In this document: positions 28,145 through 36,538 of the stretch, one piece after another
Numbering within the stretch: position 1 is the first letter of the stretch
Layout of the letters: every line of letters begins with the position of its first letter
Origin: Bacteroidales bacterium
Lineage (GTDB): Bacteria > Bacteroidota > Bacteroidia > Bacteroidales > Lentimicrobiaceae
Assembly (NCBI GenBank): GCA_016709025.1
Contig: JADJEQ010000005.1
Location: 248,001 to 312,000, forward strand
Length of the DNA stretch: 64,000 nucleotides
Direction of reading: 5' to 3'
The notes under the pieces: generated by a model
What the model was told of the DNA's origin: nothing
Database searches by the model: none
The model's input: the letters and a program-made list of their open reading frames with translations, nothing else
Position numbers and translations under genes: made by a program

Positions 28145-28632
28145 TGAACACTCCGGAAAGTTATATTTCGCTGTTGAATCTTGGCCGTCACCCGGAAGGA
28201 GGCTGGTTTCGTGAAGTTTACCGGGCTGCTTTGCAGGTCGAAGTGCCATGGTCAGCTGAAAAACGGAGTGCTTCTACCTCAATTTATTTTCTGCTTGAAT
28301 CGGGCGACTTTTCCTCTTTCCACCGGATCAAATCCGATGAAGTCTGGCATTTTTATGATGGAAATGCGCTGGAGATCTTTTGGTTTGATGAAACCGGAAA
28401 GCCACGTTCAATCCTGCTTGGCCGCAACCCGGAGGCCGGTGAATTGTTGCAGTTTGCAGTTCCTGCAGGTTGCTGGTTTGCTGCAAGGGTAAAAAATCCG
28501 GGAACATTTTCATTGGTTGGTTGTACTGTTTCGCCCGGTTTCGATTTCAGTGATTTTGAAATGGCAGAAAGAAATGAATTGATCAGCCTCTATCCTGAAT
28601 CAGAAGAACTCATCACCTCACTTTCACGATAG
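28144..28632 (+). CDS. Cupin superfamily protein, DUF985
   Basis: A 162-residue single-domain protein with the DUF985/cupin_5 pattern: LGRHPEGGWFREVYR near the N-terminus, STSIYFLLESGDFSSFHRIKSDEVWHFY (cupin motif 1 with His and Glu), and LLQFAVPAGCWFAARV followed by SLVGCTVSPGFDFSDFEMA. The family is a small metal-binding-type beta barrel of unknown reaction, often annotated as epimerase-like. It overlaps the barrel gene by one base. Whether the two proteins act together is unknown. Confidence 0.88.
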   Translation: MNTPESYISLLNLGRHPEGGWFREVYRAALQVEVPWSAEKRSASTSIYFLLESGDFSSFHRIKSDEVWHFYDGNALEIFWFDETGKPRSILLGRNPEAGELLQFAVPAGCWFAARVKNPGTFSLVGCTVSPGFDFSDFEMAERNELISLYPESEELITSLSR

Positions 28633-28659
28633 AATTCGAGCTTTCCCAAAAGAATTGTG

Positions 28660-29050
28660 GAGATTAGCTGATTGGCTAATTAGCAGATTAGCAGATTAGT
28701 TGATTAGCAAATTAGCTGATTAGCAGATTAGCCAATTAGCAGGTTTAGTAAAATTAGAAGATGGGGGTTTGGAATAGTGGAATAATGGAATATTGGGATT
28801 TACTGAGAAATCAGGAAATTCGATTAGCGGAATAGCCAATTAGCAGTTTTAGTAAAATTAGAAGATTGGGGTTTGGAATATTGGAATAATGGAATACTGT
28901 AAATGGGAAAATTGGATCGCTGGCGGAGCCTATAAATTATGAAAAATGGCATTTATTTGAGAAAAAGTTCAGGGTAATTTCTCAGGATGAAAATTAAAAT
29001 CCAATCTTACTTTGAGCTTTAAACTTTGAGCTTTGAGCTTTGAGCTTGTT
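28660..29050. repeat. Word-like repeat spacer (GATTAGC, GGAATATTGG, TTTGAGC)
   Basis: No gene is seen between 28633 and 29079. The stretch consists of GATTAGCAGATTAGC words (28668-28745), two copies of a TTTGGAATA/TGGAATA block (about 28768-28800 and 28873-28905), and CTTTGAGCTTT words (29008-29045). The latter recur reversed downstream of the DUF58 gene (46222-46300). Confidence 0.85.
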
Positions 29051-29079
29051 AATCAGAAATTCCTCTTACTCCAATTTCA

Positions 29080-29415
29080 CTAATAAAGGAGGGGGATCTT
29101 ACTCCGGTTCTTCCATCCCGCATCATACCTGTTTTCAACAAAAAAGATCAGCAGGTCGGCATCGTAGCGGTTTTCGGCAAACCAGATCTTTTTAGCAGCA
29201 TCGTAGCGGTTTTCCACAAAGAACCAATACCCGTCCTTCCCGACATCATAGCGGTTATCGACCTTGAAAACCAGCAGGTCGGCATCGTAACGGTTGTCCA
29301 CAATATATACTTTAAAATCGGCATCGTAACGGTTTTCGCAGGAGTAGATCAGTTGAGCATCTGCATAAATTACCGAAATCAGGATAAATGCAATCAGGAG
29401 TATTGCTCTCTTCAT
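29080..29415 (-). CDS. NRYDA-repeat secreted protein (DUF6150-like)
   Basis: A 111-residue protein with a signal peptide (MKRAILLIAFILISVIYADAQ) followed by six near-identical units of 13-15 residues, each with the core NRYDA (for example ENRYDADLLIFFV, DNRYDADLLVFKV). The units would form a regular short-strand structure with Asp and Tyr in register. The repeats resemble the Bacteroidota DUF6150 family, whose function is unknown. The repeat is also visible at DNA level as a 39-base period, so copy number may vary between strains. A -7 box lies 25 bases upstream. Confidence 0.8.
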   Translation of the reverse strand: MKRAILLIAFILISVIYADAQLIYSCENRYDADFKVYIVDNRYDADLLVFKVDNRYDVGKDGYWFFVENRYDAAKKIWFAENRYDADLLIFFVENRYDAGWKNRSKIPLLY

Positions 29416-29440
29416 GTGGCAGGATTTGAAGATCGTTTCA

Positions 29441-29448
29441 CAAAAATA
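29441..29448 (-). promoter_or_regulatory. -7 promoter box for NRYDA-repeat gene
   Basis: TATTTTTG matches TAnnTTTG, ending 25 bases before the ATG at 29415. Confidence 0.5.
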
Positions 29449-29461
29449 GTGCCTTTGGCGA

Positions 29462-30166
29462 TTAAAAATTGAGGTAAAACTGGCTGGTCAGCATTTTATA
29501 TTCCTCCGTGTATTCACCGTTTGCATTTCGGATCATCAGTGTTGAATGCCGGACCGGCTGTTTTAATTTGCTGAATTCCAGCAGTGCCCTGTTTGCACTT
29601 TTGCCTTCTTTTGGCACAACCAGTATCTCAGCAGTGAGTTGCAACCCTGATTTCGAAGCCTCTGTTTTGAAGACAGCGCTTTCGTTACAAGGCAGAATCA
29701 GGCTGAAACAGCCCTCGGGAGCAAGAAGCTTCGATACTGCTTCTGTGATCACCTCATAGGGTAACAGGTCGGTATGCCGGGCGTTGCTGCGTTCCTTACC
29801 GGGTGCTTTCAGGGAATTGATAAAGTAGGGCGGATTGGAGATGATATGGTCGAAAAGCCCGGGATTTCCCTCTTTGAGGTATTCCTGAAGGCTTATGCAG
29901 ATGGCTTCCAACCGCTCAGACCAGGGACTTCTTTTAAAGTTTGCTGCAGCAACTTCAGCAGCAACCGGATCAATTTCGATTGCTGTTATAGATGCAACCG
30001 ACCGTTGAGCTGCAATCAAAGCCAGTAATCCGCAACCGGTTCCGATATCGAGGATGGTGCGGCTGTTTTCAAGGCTGGCCCAGGCCCCGAGCAACACTGA
30101 GTCGGTGCCTACTTTCATGGGGCAACCGGTATCATCGACCGAAAATTGTTTGAAACGGAATGCCAT
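29462..30166 (-). CDS. trmN6: tRNA1(Val) (adenine-37-N6)-methyltransferase
   Basis: The 234-residue protein matches the TrmN6/YfiC family, which methylates N6 of A37 in tRNA1-Val with SAM. Landmarks are the N-terminal FRFKQFSVDDTGCPMKVGTDSVLLGAW, the SAM-binding ILDIGTGCGLLALIAAQR, the acidic TAIEIDPVAAEVA and the catalytic IISNPPYF, followed by RHTDLLPYE. Length and order are normal. Its -7 box ends 4 bases before the ATG at 30166, so it may be translated from a leaderless mRNA. Confidence 0.93.
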   Translation of the reverse strand: MAFRFKQFSVDDTGCPMKVGTDSVLLGAWASLENSRTILDIGTGCGLLALIAAQRSVASITAIEIDPVAAEVAAANFKRSPWSERLEAICISLQEYLKEGNPGLFDHIISNPPYFINSLKAPGKERSNARHTDLLPYEVITEAVSKLLAPEGCFSLILPCNESAVFKTEASKSGLQLTAEILVVPKEGKSANRALLEFSKLKQPVRHSTLMIRNANGEYTEEYKMLTSQFYLNF

Positions 30167-30170
30167 AGGA

Positions 30171-30178
30171 CAAATGTA
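30171..30178 (-). promoter_or_regulatory. -7 promoter box for trmN6, leaderless spacing
   Basis: TACATTTG matches TAnnTTTG with only 4 bases before the ATG, the same spacing as at aroB. Confidence 0.5.
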
Positions 30179-30354
30179 ACCAATGTTGCATTATTTTAGC
30201 CAGGATTTTACAATAGCAAAAATCTCAAAAGACAATTCGCGTTATATTTATCTTTTGGAGAAGCGATGGCTGTAGTTATTCCTTTAATATAGACTTGTTA
30301 AGTATAAAACTACCATTTTTGCTTATATTTATATTGTATAAAGTATCCTATAAT

Positions 30355-31206
30355 ATGAAGAATGAAATTATTATTTATCAGGATGATGAAGCTTCAGCAT
30401 GGCTTGAAGTCAGAGTTGAAGAAGAAACAGTATGGCTGAACCGACAGCAAATATCATCGTTGTTCGACAGAGATGTTAAAACAATAGGGAAACATATCCA
30501 TAATATCTTTCAGGAAAGGGAACTTGAGAAAAAATCAACTGTCGCAAAATTTGCGACAGTTCAGAATGAGGGAGGCAGAATGGTTGATAGACGAATTGAG
30601 TATTATAATCTTGATATTATTATTTCAGTCGGTTACAGGGTTAAATCTAAAAGAGGTACCCAGTTCAGAATATGGGCAAATAAAGTATTGAAGGAATATC
30701 TGCTAAAAGGCTATGCTGTAAATCAGAGATTTGAAGAACTCGAACATGAAGTACATAATGTAAAAACGGAACTTGGTGAAATTAAGCTTCAATTAAAAAC
30801 CTCTCTTCCTCCTAATCAAGGCATTTTCTACGACGGGCAAATTTTTGATGCTTATGCATTTGTCTCAGAACTGATAAAATCTGCGAAAAGATCAATCCAA
30901 CTCATAGATAATTACGTTGATGAAAGTGTTTTGATTTTGTTATCGAAGCGCGAAAAGCACGTAAAGGCAGCGATCTACACTAAAAGCATAACAAAGCAAC
31001 TCAAACTTGATTTGGAAAAGTACCACCTGCAATACCCTGAAATCGAAATATATACGTTTGATAAATCCCATGACAGATTTCTGATTATTGACAACGAAAC
31101 AGTATATCACATCGGAGCTTCGTTAAAAGATCTGGGCAAACGTTGGTTTGCATTTTCAAATATAGGTCTGGATGCTGATGATATGATTAAACGATTGGGA
31201 ACATAA
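30355..31206 (+). CDS. RhuM-family protein with PLD-like C-terminal domain
   Basis: The N-terminal half (about 1-130) matches the RhuM/virulence-associated family: VWLNRQQISSLFDRDVKTIGKHI, YYNLDIIISVGYRVKSKRGTQFRIWA and LKEYLLKGYAVNQ. A short coiled segment (FEELEHEVHNVKTELGEI) links it to a C-terminal phospholipase-D-like fold with KRSIQLIDNYVD, HDRFLIID and GASLKDLGKRW. The HKD signature here reads HxRxxxxD, with Arg in place of Lys. The ATG at 30355 is preferred to an upstream TTG (30295) that would add an unrelated hydrophobic leader. The gene is AT-richer than its neighbours and stands alone, suggesting transfer. Function is unknown; relatives occur in mobile and defence-rich regions. 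Confidence 0.75.
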   Translation: MKNEIIIYQDDEASAWLEVRVEEETVWLNRQQISSLFDRDVKTIGKHIHNIFQERELEKKSTVAKFATVQNEGGRMVDRRIEYYNLDIIISVGYRVKSKRGTQFRIWANKVLKEYLLKGYAVNQRFEELEHEVHNVKTELGEIKLQLKTSLPPNQGIFYDGQIFDAYAFVSELIKSAKRSIQLIDNYVDESVLILLSKREKHVKAAIYTKSITKQLKLDLEKYHLQYPEIEIYTFDKSHDRFLIIDNETVYHIGASLKDLGKRWFAFSNIGLDADDMIKRLGT

Positions 31207-31247
31207 ATTTTTCCTAAATTTACCCTGGAAAACATATAAAGAATACC

Positions 31248-31355
31248 ATGCTAAAAATTGATAATCAAGATGTTTTCTATGTTATAATAACTGCATTTTA
31301 TCTAATTGCTTGTAATCCTAACAGAGAAAACATGGCTCCACTAACTACAATCTGA
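31248..31355 (+). CDS. Possible 35-aa lipoprotein fragment
   Basis: A short frame with a hydrophobic stretch ending in a lipobox-like YLIAC and stopping 13 residues later. It may be the remnant of a truncated lipoprotein gene or a chance frame; the stretch is AT-rich. Low confidence. Confidence 0.2.
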   Translation: MLKIDNQDVFYVIITAFYLIACNPNRENMAPLTTI

Positions 31356-31376
31356 GAATCCTGCATTAGAAAAACA

Positions 31377-31787
31377 ATGAAAAGAAATGACGCTATGAAG
31401 TTGTTGCTCTTACTTTTAACAGTATTCGTTTTTTCTTGTAATGCAGAGAAGTATTCAGCTGTGAATTTGAGGGTAAACTCACGTTCAGATACTTGCTCTC
31501 AAATTGCTGTTTATGGTGGTGCCGATAGTACTTTACATATCTTCTTGCAAAAAAGAATTGTGCCGGTATTGGCTAAATACAATCCCGGGGCTGAAGTAAA
31601 CACATTTTATGTAGTTTTAAGCATATCGGATACTGGGGAGGTTAATGATGTAGATTTTAGAAATTTCATCTATTCAGAGGTTTGTAAACATGAATTAACA
31701 ACAATTTTTCTCCAAATGGGGAAATGGATTCCAGCTTGCAGGGATAATAAGGCAGTTATCTCAAAGAGATTTTTTAAAATTGAGTAG
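31377..31787 (+). CDS. Small lipoprotein with TonB C-terminal-like segment
   Basis: The 136-residue protein has a hydrophobic N-terminus ending in a lipobox (LLTVFVFSCNA). The rest contains FYVVLSISDTGEVNDVDFRN and FLQMGKWIPACRDNKAVISKR. That pattern (a G-E-V strand, then a K-W-x-P-A turn and a final strand) resembles the TonB C-terminal fold used by many Bacteroidota energy-transducer-like proteins, but the match is short and judged by eye. Starts at 31377 or 31395 are both plausible; the second places Lys directly before the hydrophobic run. It lies in an AT-rich accessory stretch between RhuM-like and DUF4143 genes. Confidence 0.55.
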   Translation: MKRNDAMKLLLLLLTVFVFSCNAEKYSAVNLRVNSRSDTCSQIAVYGGADSTLHIFLQKRIVPVLAKYNPGAEVNTFYVVLSISDTGEVNDVDFRNFIYSEVCKHELTTIFLQMGKWIPACRDNKAVISKRFFKIE

Positions 31788-31793
31788 AGCTTC

Positions 31794-33026
31794 CTATATT
31801 TTCCCTACCAGGTAAGCCTGAAGATATTTTACCTGATCAGTCCGGAGATTCAGGCTCAGATTAATTAAATAAAGATCGTCAATACCCTCCAGCTTGCCAA
31901 ACCCTTGTAACGCCCCGGTATGAACAGGCTTTTCGGGATTGGAAGATTTGCACTCCAATGCGTACCGGCTGTCAGGCTGGGTTACCACAAAATCAACCTC
32001 TGTACCATCGGTGGTGCGGTAGTACTGAATTTTACCCCCGGATCTCAGATTCCGCAATAGTTCAAGTAACACATAATTTTCTAGCAGGGCCCCTTTGTCA
32101 ATTCTGAATTCAAACTGATTGAAGTCGGTATTGATGATATTCCGCAAGCCGGTATCGGTGAAATACACTTTTTTCATTTTTGTGATTACCGATCTTTTAT
32201 TGCTGGAAAACGGATCTAAAAGTTTAATTATATACATCTGTTGCAGAAGCTGAACATACTCATCGCAGGCCCTGTAAGCCAAACCTGATTCCCGGCTTAA
32301 TTCATTGATATTTATCATATTGCCCGATTGAGCTGCCAACATTCGCAACAACCTGTTGAACCCGGTAAAGTGTTCATTCTTAACATAACTTCTTACATCG
32401 CGAATCAGGTAAGTCTTATAAATATCATCCAGTACAGCAATCTTTTGGTCAATATCCTGAGTTAATGCCGCTCTCGGGAACCCTCCATACAACAGGTACT
32501 CATTTAAGAGCGATTGAAAAGGAGCAGTCAATGCAGAATTATTGGTTGACAAATCAAGGCTATTATACAATTCATGGAGTTTTTCATCTTTGAACATCAG
32601 ATACTCCCTATAGGACAATGAAAACACCTCAATTATTCTTATTCTGCCTGCAAGCGATTCTTCAACAGATTGCTGAATATTGATGCCGGAGCTACCTGAA
32701 CAGAGAATTTTTAAATTGTCATTTTTGTCGCTGAGCAGTTTCAGCATGGTTGAAATCCGGGGAATAAACTGAAATTCATCGATTAATAGCAAACCCTTCA
32801 ATTCAGGATTCAGATAGATTTTCAGGTATGCTTCAAGTTGTGAGAGCCTTTCAAACAAGCCTGAAACTTCGGGGTCCTGTCCATTCAGGAATAATGTATC
32901 TCCCTCAAAATGAAACATTTTCATCAGACTGGTTTTTCCGACCTGCCTGGCTCCTATAAGACAAACTATGGGTACTATGCTGAATGCAACGGCAATTTTT
33001 TCCAGATATGAAGCCCTGACTACCAT
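31794..33026 (-). CDS. AAA-family ATPase with DUF4143 domain
   Basis: The 410-residue protein has an N-terminal AAA_14 ATPase domain with Walker A GARQVGKT (25-32), Walker B LLLIDEF (79-85) and the sensor segment ILCSGSSG, then a C-terminal DUF4143 region with VYFTDTGLRNII, ALLENYVLLELLR and TEVDFVV...ALECKSS. The last part resembles a restriction-endonuclease-like core (ExD...ECK). The family is very common in Bacteroidota accessory DNA and its role is unproven. The stop is 6 bases from the convergent lipoprotein gene. Confidence 0.88.
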   Translation of the reverse strand: MVVRASYLEKIAVAFSIVPIVCLIGARQVGKTSLMKMFHFEGDTLFLNGQDPEVSGLFERLSQLEAYLKIYLNPELKGLLLIDEFQFIPRISTMLKLLSDKNDNLKILCSGSSGINIQQSVEESLAGRIRIIEVFSLSYREYLMFKDEKLHELYNSLDLSTNNSALTAPFQSLLNEYLLYGGFPRAALTQDIDQKIAVLDDIYKTYLIRDVRSYVKNEHFTGFNRLLRMLAAQSGNMININELSRESGLAYRACDEYVQLLQQMYIIKLLDPFSSNKRSVITKMKKVYFTDTGLRNIINTDFNQFEFRIDKGALLENYVLLELLRNLRSGGKIQYYRTTDGTEVDFVVTQPDSRYALECKSSNPEKPVHTGALQGFGKLEGIDDLYLINLSLNLRTDQVKYLQAYLVGKI

Positions 33027-33048
33027 AAGTAAAATGATTAACTCTATG

Positions 33049-33056
33049 CAAAGATA
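33049..33056 (-). promoter_or_regulatory. -7 promoter box for DUF4143 ATPase
   Basis: TATCTTTG matches TAnnTTTG, ending 22 bases before the ATG at 33026. Confidence 0.5.
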
Positions 33057-33333
33057 AGTCGAATGTTGTAAATATGTCCATATATTTTACAGAAATGTCA
33101 AAAAAATGGCCAGATAATTTACAATAATGGAGAAAATCTGGCTCTATGCAGCGCACTTATCATCTAAATCACTATAACAAGAGCTCAAATTCTGTCATCC
33201 GGTAAGGAATTTTTCAAGTTCTATTCAGCTGAATACAGGGCCCAACAACGTTGTTTATTGCATATTTTCTGCGAAATCAGTGGTTAATCTGCTCATACTT
33301 CTTCATTTGTTTATGAAAGCGGCTGCTTTGTGG
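33057..33333. other. Intergenic region, nothing recognised
   Basis: Together with the ATPase leader this is a 307-base stretch without a credible gene, RNA or repeat. Confidence 0.5.
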
Positions 33334-35550
33334 CTATTTTATTTTTACCAGTTTCAGCGTTTCAACCACACCATTCCACGCACTGATCCGGCAAAAATAC
33401 ACGCCAGGCCTTAAACATTTACCAGAAAGTAGAATATCATCGCCCTTGACGGCAATCTGCTTTTCCAGTATTTTCTTGCCATCAGCATCGGTGAGCATAA
33501 CCTGAACAGGATAGGCTACTTTCCTTCCCGCAACCGGCCTGATGACTATCTCATCCTCAAAGGGATTGGGGCTGGCTATAAAATAACTGTCAGTCACAGC
33601 TATTTCCGGGTCATTGAATCCGGTAACACCGCCGGTTGTGGTACTGATCATTACGCCCTTATCTCCGAAAACCAGGCCTTCTTCATCATTGAAAAAACAG
33701 GCAGCATTTAAGCCGGAAGTAACCCCGGTCTCAAGCGGGAACCATGTATCCCCACCATCGGTGGTTTTTAGGATATTGGTAAATTCACCAAAGCCCATGG
33801 CATAACCTATAATTGGCGAAGTAAAATCCAGCGCATTGAAATAAAGAAAGTTTGGGTTCGTCAACGCTGACTGATTCCAGGTAAGCCCATTGTCGACCGA
33901 TTTAAATATCTCTAAACCTGCTATTATCAGAATGGTATTTTCATCCGGCAGGGCAATATCTTCAGCGGGTCCAAATTGGCCGATGGAAATGATTTGCCAG
34001 ATATTCCCTCCATCGGTTGAATGGAAGACTGTGGTGGCCGGATAATTTTCAGAACCAGCCATAAACACTTCATTTGAAGATCGGTATTTGATTTTATAAC
34101 ATTCAGCCCCAAAAATATTTCCAGGGGTTACATCCTCCCATGTGAGCCCACCATCTGAAGTTTTAATAACAAGGTACTCCCCGCAGATTATACCATTATT
34201 CTCATCAAAGAACTTGATATCAGTAGGCGTGAATTCATATCCGGTGCTTATTTCAGTCCAGTTCTCACCTCCATCAGTGGTTCTGAGCAGGCTGATTGTG
34301 TCGTTAAAACTTTTAGTAAATGCCAATCCGCTATCAGCAGTCAGAAAACAAAAATTAAGGTCGGAACTCCAGTAATTTGTGTAGATATAATCCCAGCTAT
34401 TCCCGCCGTTCGTTGTTTTCTTTATTCCGATGCCGGCAACCCCGCCACTCCCGGCATCAGTAAGGGCATAGCCTACATCATCATTCAGGAACTGCGCTTC
34501 ATAAATTTCGCCTGTAAACAGTTTGTTTTGTTTTGGTTGCCATGAAAGCCCCCCATTGCTTGTCTTGAATATCATTCCTTTACCGCCAAGTGATAAAGCA
34601 TTAAGTTGGTCTGTGTAAATCATTGAATTGGCTGCCCCCCATGGAAGCCAGGGTTGTGGAATTTCACTCCAGCTTAAACCACCATCATTTGTCAATAGAA
34701 TTTTCATTTGATATTCCCAGGTAGTACATGCAACCATTCCCTGTTGTTCATTAAAAAAAGCAAATTTCCCTGAATAAGCTGAAATATCAGTGTATTCCAG
34801 ATTCCAGGTAAGTCCACCATCGGTGGTTTTATAGATATAGCCAATATTTTCAGGAGTGTTAACCATTATAAAAACAAATCCGGTGGTATCATTGGTGAAA
34901 TGGCAGTCATACACGAAGCCCTGAGGTAATTGGTCCGATAATACTTCCCAGTTCCAGGAAATTCCACCATCGGTTGTTTTCAGGCAGTACATATCCCAGG
35001 AAAAAACAAATCCTGTAAGGCTATCAGCAAACACGATCTGTTTAAGTGCGTTCTCACCACCAGTGACAACAGGAAGCCATGTTTCACCCGCATCGGTGGT
35101 TTCAAACAAATGGCCTCCATCAACGGCTGCAAATCCATGCACTTCATTCAGGAACTCAATATCTTCAACAAGCGGTAATCCGGTACCTGGATTCTCAATG
35201 TTTTTTTTGCTCCAGGTCAGGCCTCCATCAATTGTTTTCAGGATGGCCAGGTCGCTGCCATGGATAAATCCGGTGGTTTCATTGATAAAAAGGATTCCTT
35301 TACCCATAAAACTATTGTCCATGCCGGCCGGGTTCAGCAAAATGTTCCAGGTTTCTCCGGCATCGTCCGATGTCATTACCGTTGAGCCTTCACCCACCGC
35401 CATCAGCCGATCAGTGCCGGGAATCCGCGTGATATCGTTAATTGTATTTTCCTGGGGAGTAGGGGTAATTCTGGTCCATGGTAATTGGGCCTGTAGCGAA
35501 GAAACAGAAATCGAAAGAATGACAAGCAGAATTGCTCTGAGATAATTCAT
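33334..35550 (-). CDS. T9SS type A secreted beta-propeller protein (Ycf48/BNR-like repeats)
   Basis: A 738-residue protein with signal peptide (ending VSSLQAQ) and at least ten copies of a TTDGGLTW-type motif (TIDGGLTW, TNDGGLSW, TSNGGLSW, STDGGNIW and others). This is characteristic of Ycf48/photosystem-II-stability-like and sialidase/sortilin propeller blades. The C-terminus is a type A T9SS sorting domain (FIASPNPFEDEIVIRP...LRPGVYFCRISAWNG). It should be exported across the outer membrane. Such propellers are frequent among secreted proteins of free-living Bacteroidota; the ligand is unknown. A -7 box lies 28 bases upstream. Confidence 0.9.
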   Translation of the reverse strand: MNYLRAILLVILSISVSSLQAQLPWTRITPTPQENTINDITRIPGTDRLMAVGEGSTVMTSDDAGETWNILLNPAGMDNSFMGKGILFINETTGFIHGSDLAILKTIDGGLTWSKKNIENPGTGLPLVEDIEFLNEVHGFAAVDGGHLFETTDAGETWLPVVTGGENALKQIVFADSLTGFVFSWDMYCLKTTDGGISWNWEVLSDQLPQGFVYDCHFTNDTTGFVFIMVNTPENIGYIYKTTDGGLTWNLEYTDISAYSGKFAFFNEQQGMVACTTWEYQMKILLTNDGGLSWSEIPQPWLPWGAANSMIYTDQLNALSLGGKGMIFKTSNGGLSWQPKQNKLFTGEIYEAQFLNDDVGYALTDAGSGGVAGIGIKKTTNGGNSWDYIYTNYWSSDLNFCFLTADSGLAFTKSFNDTISLLRTTDGGENWTEISTGYEFTPTDIKFFDENNGIICGEYLVIKTSDGGLTWEDVTPGNIFGAECYKIKYRSSNEVFMAGSENYPATTVFHSTDGGNIWQIISIGQFGPAEDIALPDENTILIIAGLEIFKSVDNGLTWNQSALTNPNFLYFNALDFTSPIIGYAMGFGEFTNILKTTDGGDTWFPLETGVTSGLNAACFFNDEEGLVFGDKGVMISTTTGGVTGFNDPEIAVTDSYFIASPNPFEDEIVIRPVAGRKVAYPVQVMLTDADGKKILEKQIAVKGDDILLSGKCLRPGVYFCRISAWNGVVETLKLVKIK

Positions 35551-35578
35551 ACAGGATAACTTTATGATACATCTGATA

Positions 35579-35586
35579 CAAATCTA
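35579..35586 (-). promoter_or_regulatory. -7 promoter box for propeller protein
   Basis: TAGATTTG matches TAnnTTTG, ending 28 bases before the ATG at 35550. Confidence 0.5.
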
Positions 35587-35639
35587 TGAAAAAATATATT
35601 TGAATAAATTATATTTGAATTATATGATTATACCTGTTT

Positions 35640-35900
35640 TATTTCTGATCATATCTCACTGATTCCTTATATGGTTTGTTTAACCCCTACAGGGTGTATG
35701 TAACAATTTATTACCATTTTGTTTTGTTGTCTCAGCCTTTCAGGCTGTAGGTCTGTGACTTATGTTTTCAATTCAGTCAGCAATCTTTCTCATTTGATAC
35801 TAAAATATGGTAGCGTCGGTGGTCGAGCGGAGCCGAGGCCATCCGAATAAAAGTCTATAATATGATAATTCCGAAATATAAAGTAACGGCTAGCAAAAAA
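35640..35900. repeat. Intergenic repeats and hairpin
   Basis: The 441-base spacer between the propeller gene and rimM holds no gene. It contains CCTACAGGG, a small hairpin CAGCCT-TTC-AGGCTG (35733-35747), and a GGTGGTCGAGCGGAGCCGAGG block (about 35819-35839). That block is the reverse complement family of the CTCGACCACC blocks at 26.6 and 27.0 kb. Confidence 0.65.
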
Positions 35901-35991
35901 TAATAGAGCCTGTGAATTTTGCAGTCCTTACATGACCGAAAGAATTTCAGGTAAACTTCAAAAACTGATTCAATGGTTTCCCGGATTCGGG

Positions 35992-36513
35992 TTATTCCAG
36001 GTAAAGCTCTATCAGTCCTTCGGGAGCTTCGGTGTGGATGATGCGTTCTTCGCGGTCAACATCCAGGACAATGTCGTCGGTAATGGGAATAAGGATTTCT
36101 TTGTTTCGGAGCAGCACCCTTAACACTGCCTGGTGGGGATATTCAAGCACTTCGTCCACCGTGCCGGCTTCCCCGAAGTTTTTATCAACAACCCTGAAAC
36201 CTTTGACTTCATGGTAATAGAACCTGTTTCCGGTAAGGGGTGGGAGCAGGGTTTCGGGCAGGAACAGGTCGCAGTTGAGCAGGAGGGTGGCCATATCAAC
36301 GGTGTCAACATCTGAAAAAGTGACCACAGCCATATTGTTATGCCGCAATTCGATGGATTCAATAAAAAATGGAATCAGTTGACCGTTCATACGAACGAAA
36401 ACTGATTCCATTTTGAGATAATTTTCCGGACTATCGGTATCGAGATATACCTGGAGGGCACCTTTTGCGGCAAAAAGTCTGGTTATTTTGCCAAGATAAA
36501 AATAGCCGTCCAT
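35992..36513 (-). CDS. rimM: Ribosome maturation factor RimM
   Basis: RimM binds ribosomal protein S19 and helps assemble the 30S head. The 173-residue protein has the expected two parts: the N-terminal RimM barrel (YFYLGKITRLFAAKGALQVYLDTD) and the C-terminal PRC-type barrel (YYHEVKGFRVVDKNFGEAGTVDEVLEYPHQAVLRV...EILIPITDDIVLDVDREERII). It lies immediately downstream of rpsP, 25 bases after the repaired rpsP stop, the standard arrangement in Bacteroidota. Confidence 0.95.
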   Translation of the reverse strand: MDGYFYLGKITRLFAAKGALQVYLDTDSPENYLKMESVFVRMNGQLIPFFIESIELRHNNMAVVTFSDVDTVDMATLLLNCDLFLPETLLPPLTGNRFYYHEVKGFRVVDKNFGEAGTVDEVLEYPHQAVLRVLLRNKEILIPITDDIVLDVDREERIIHTEAPEGLIELYLE

Positions 36514-36538
36514 TTATTCCATTTCGGTCGCAAATGAA

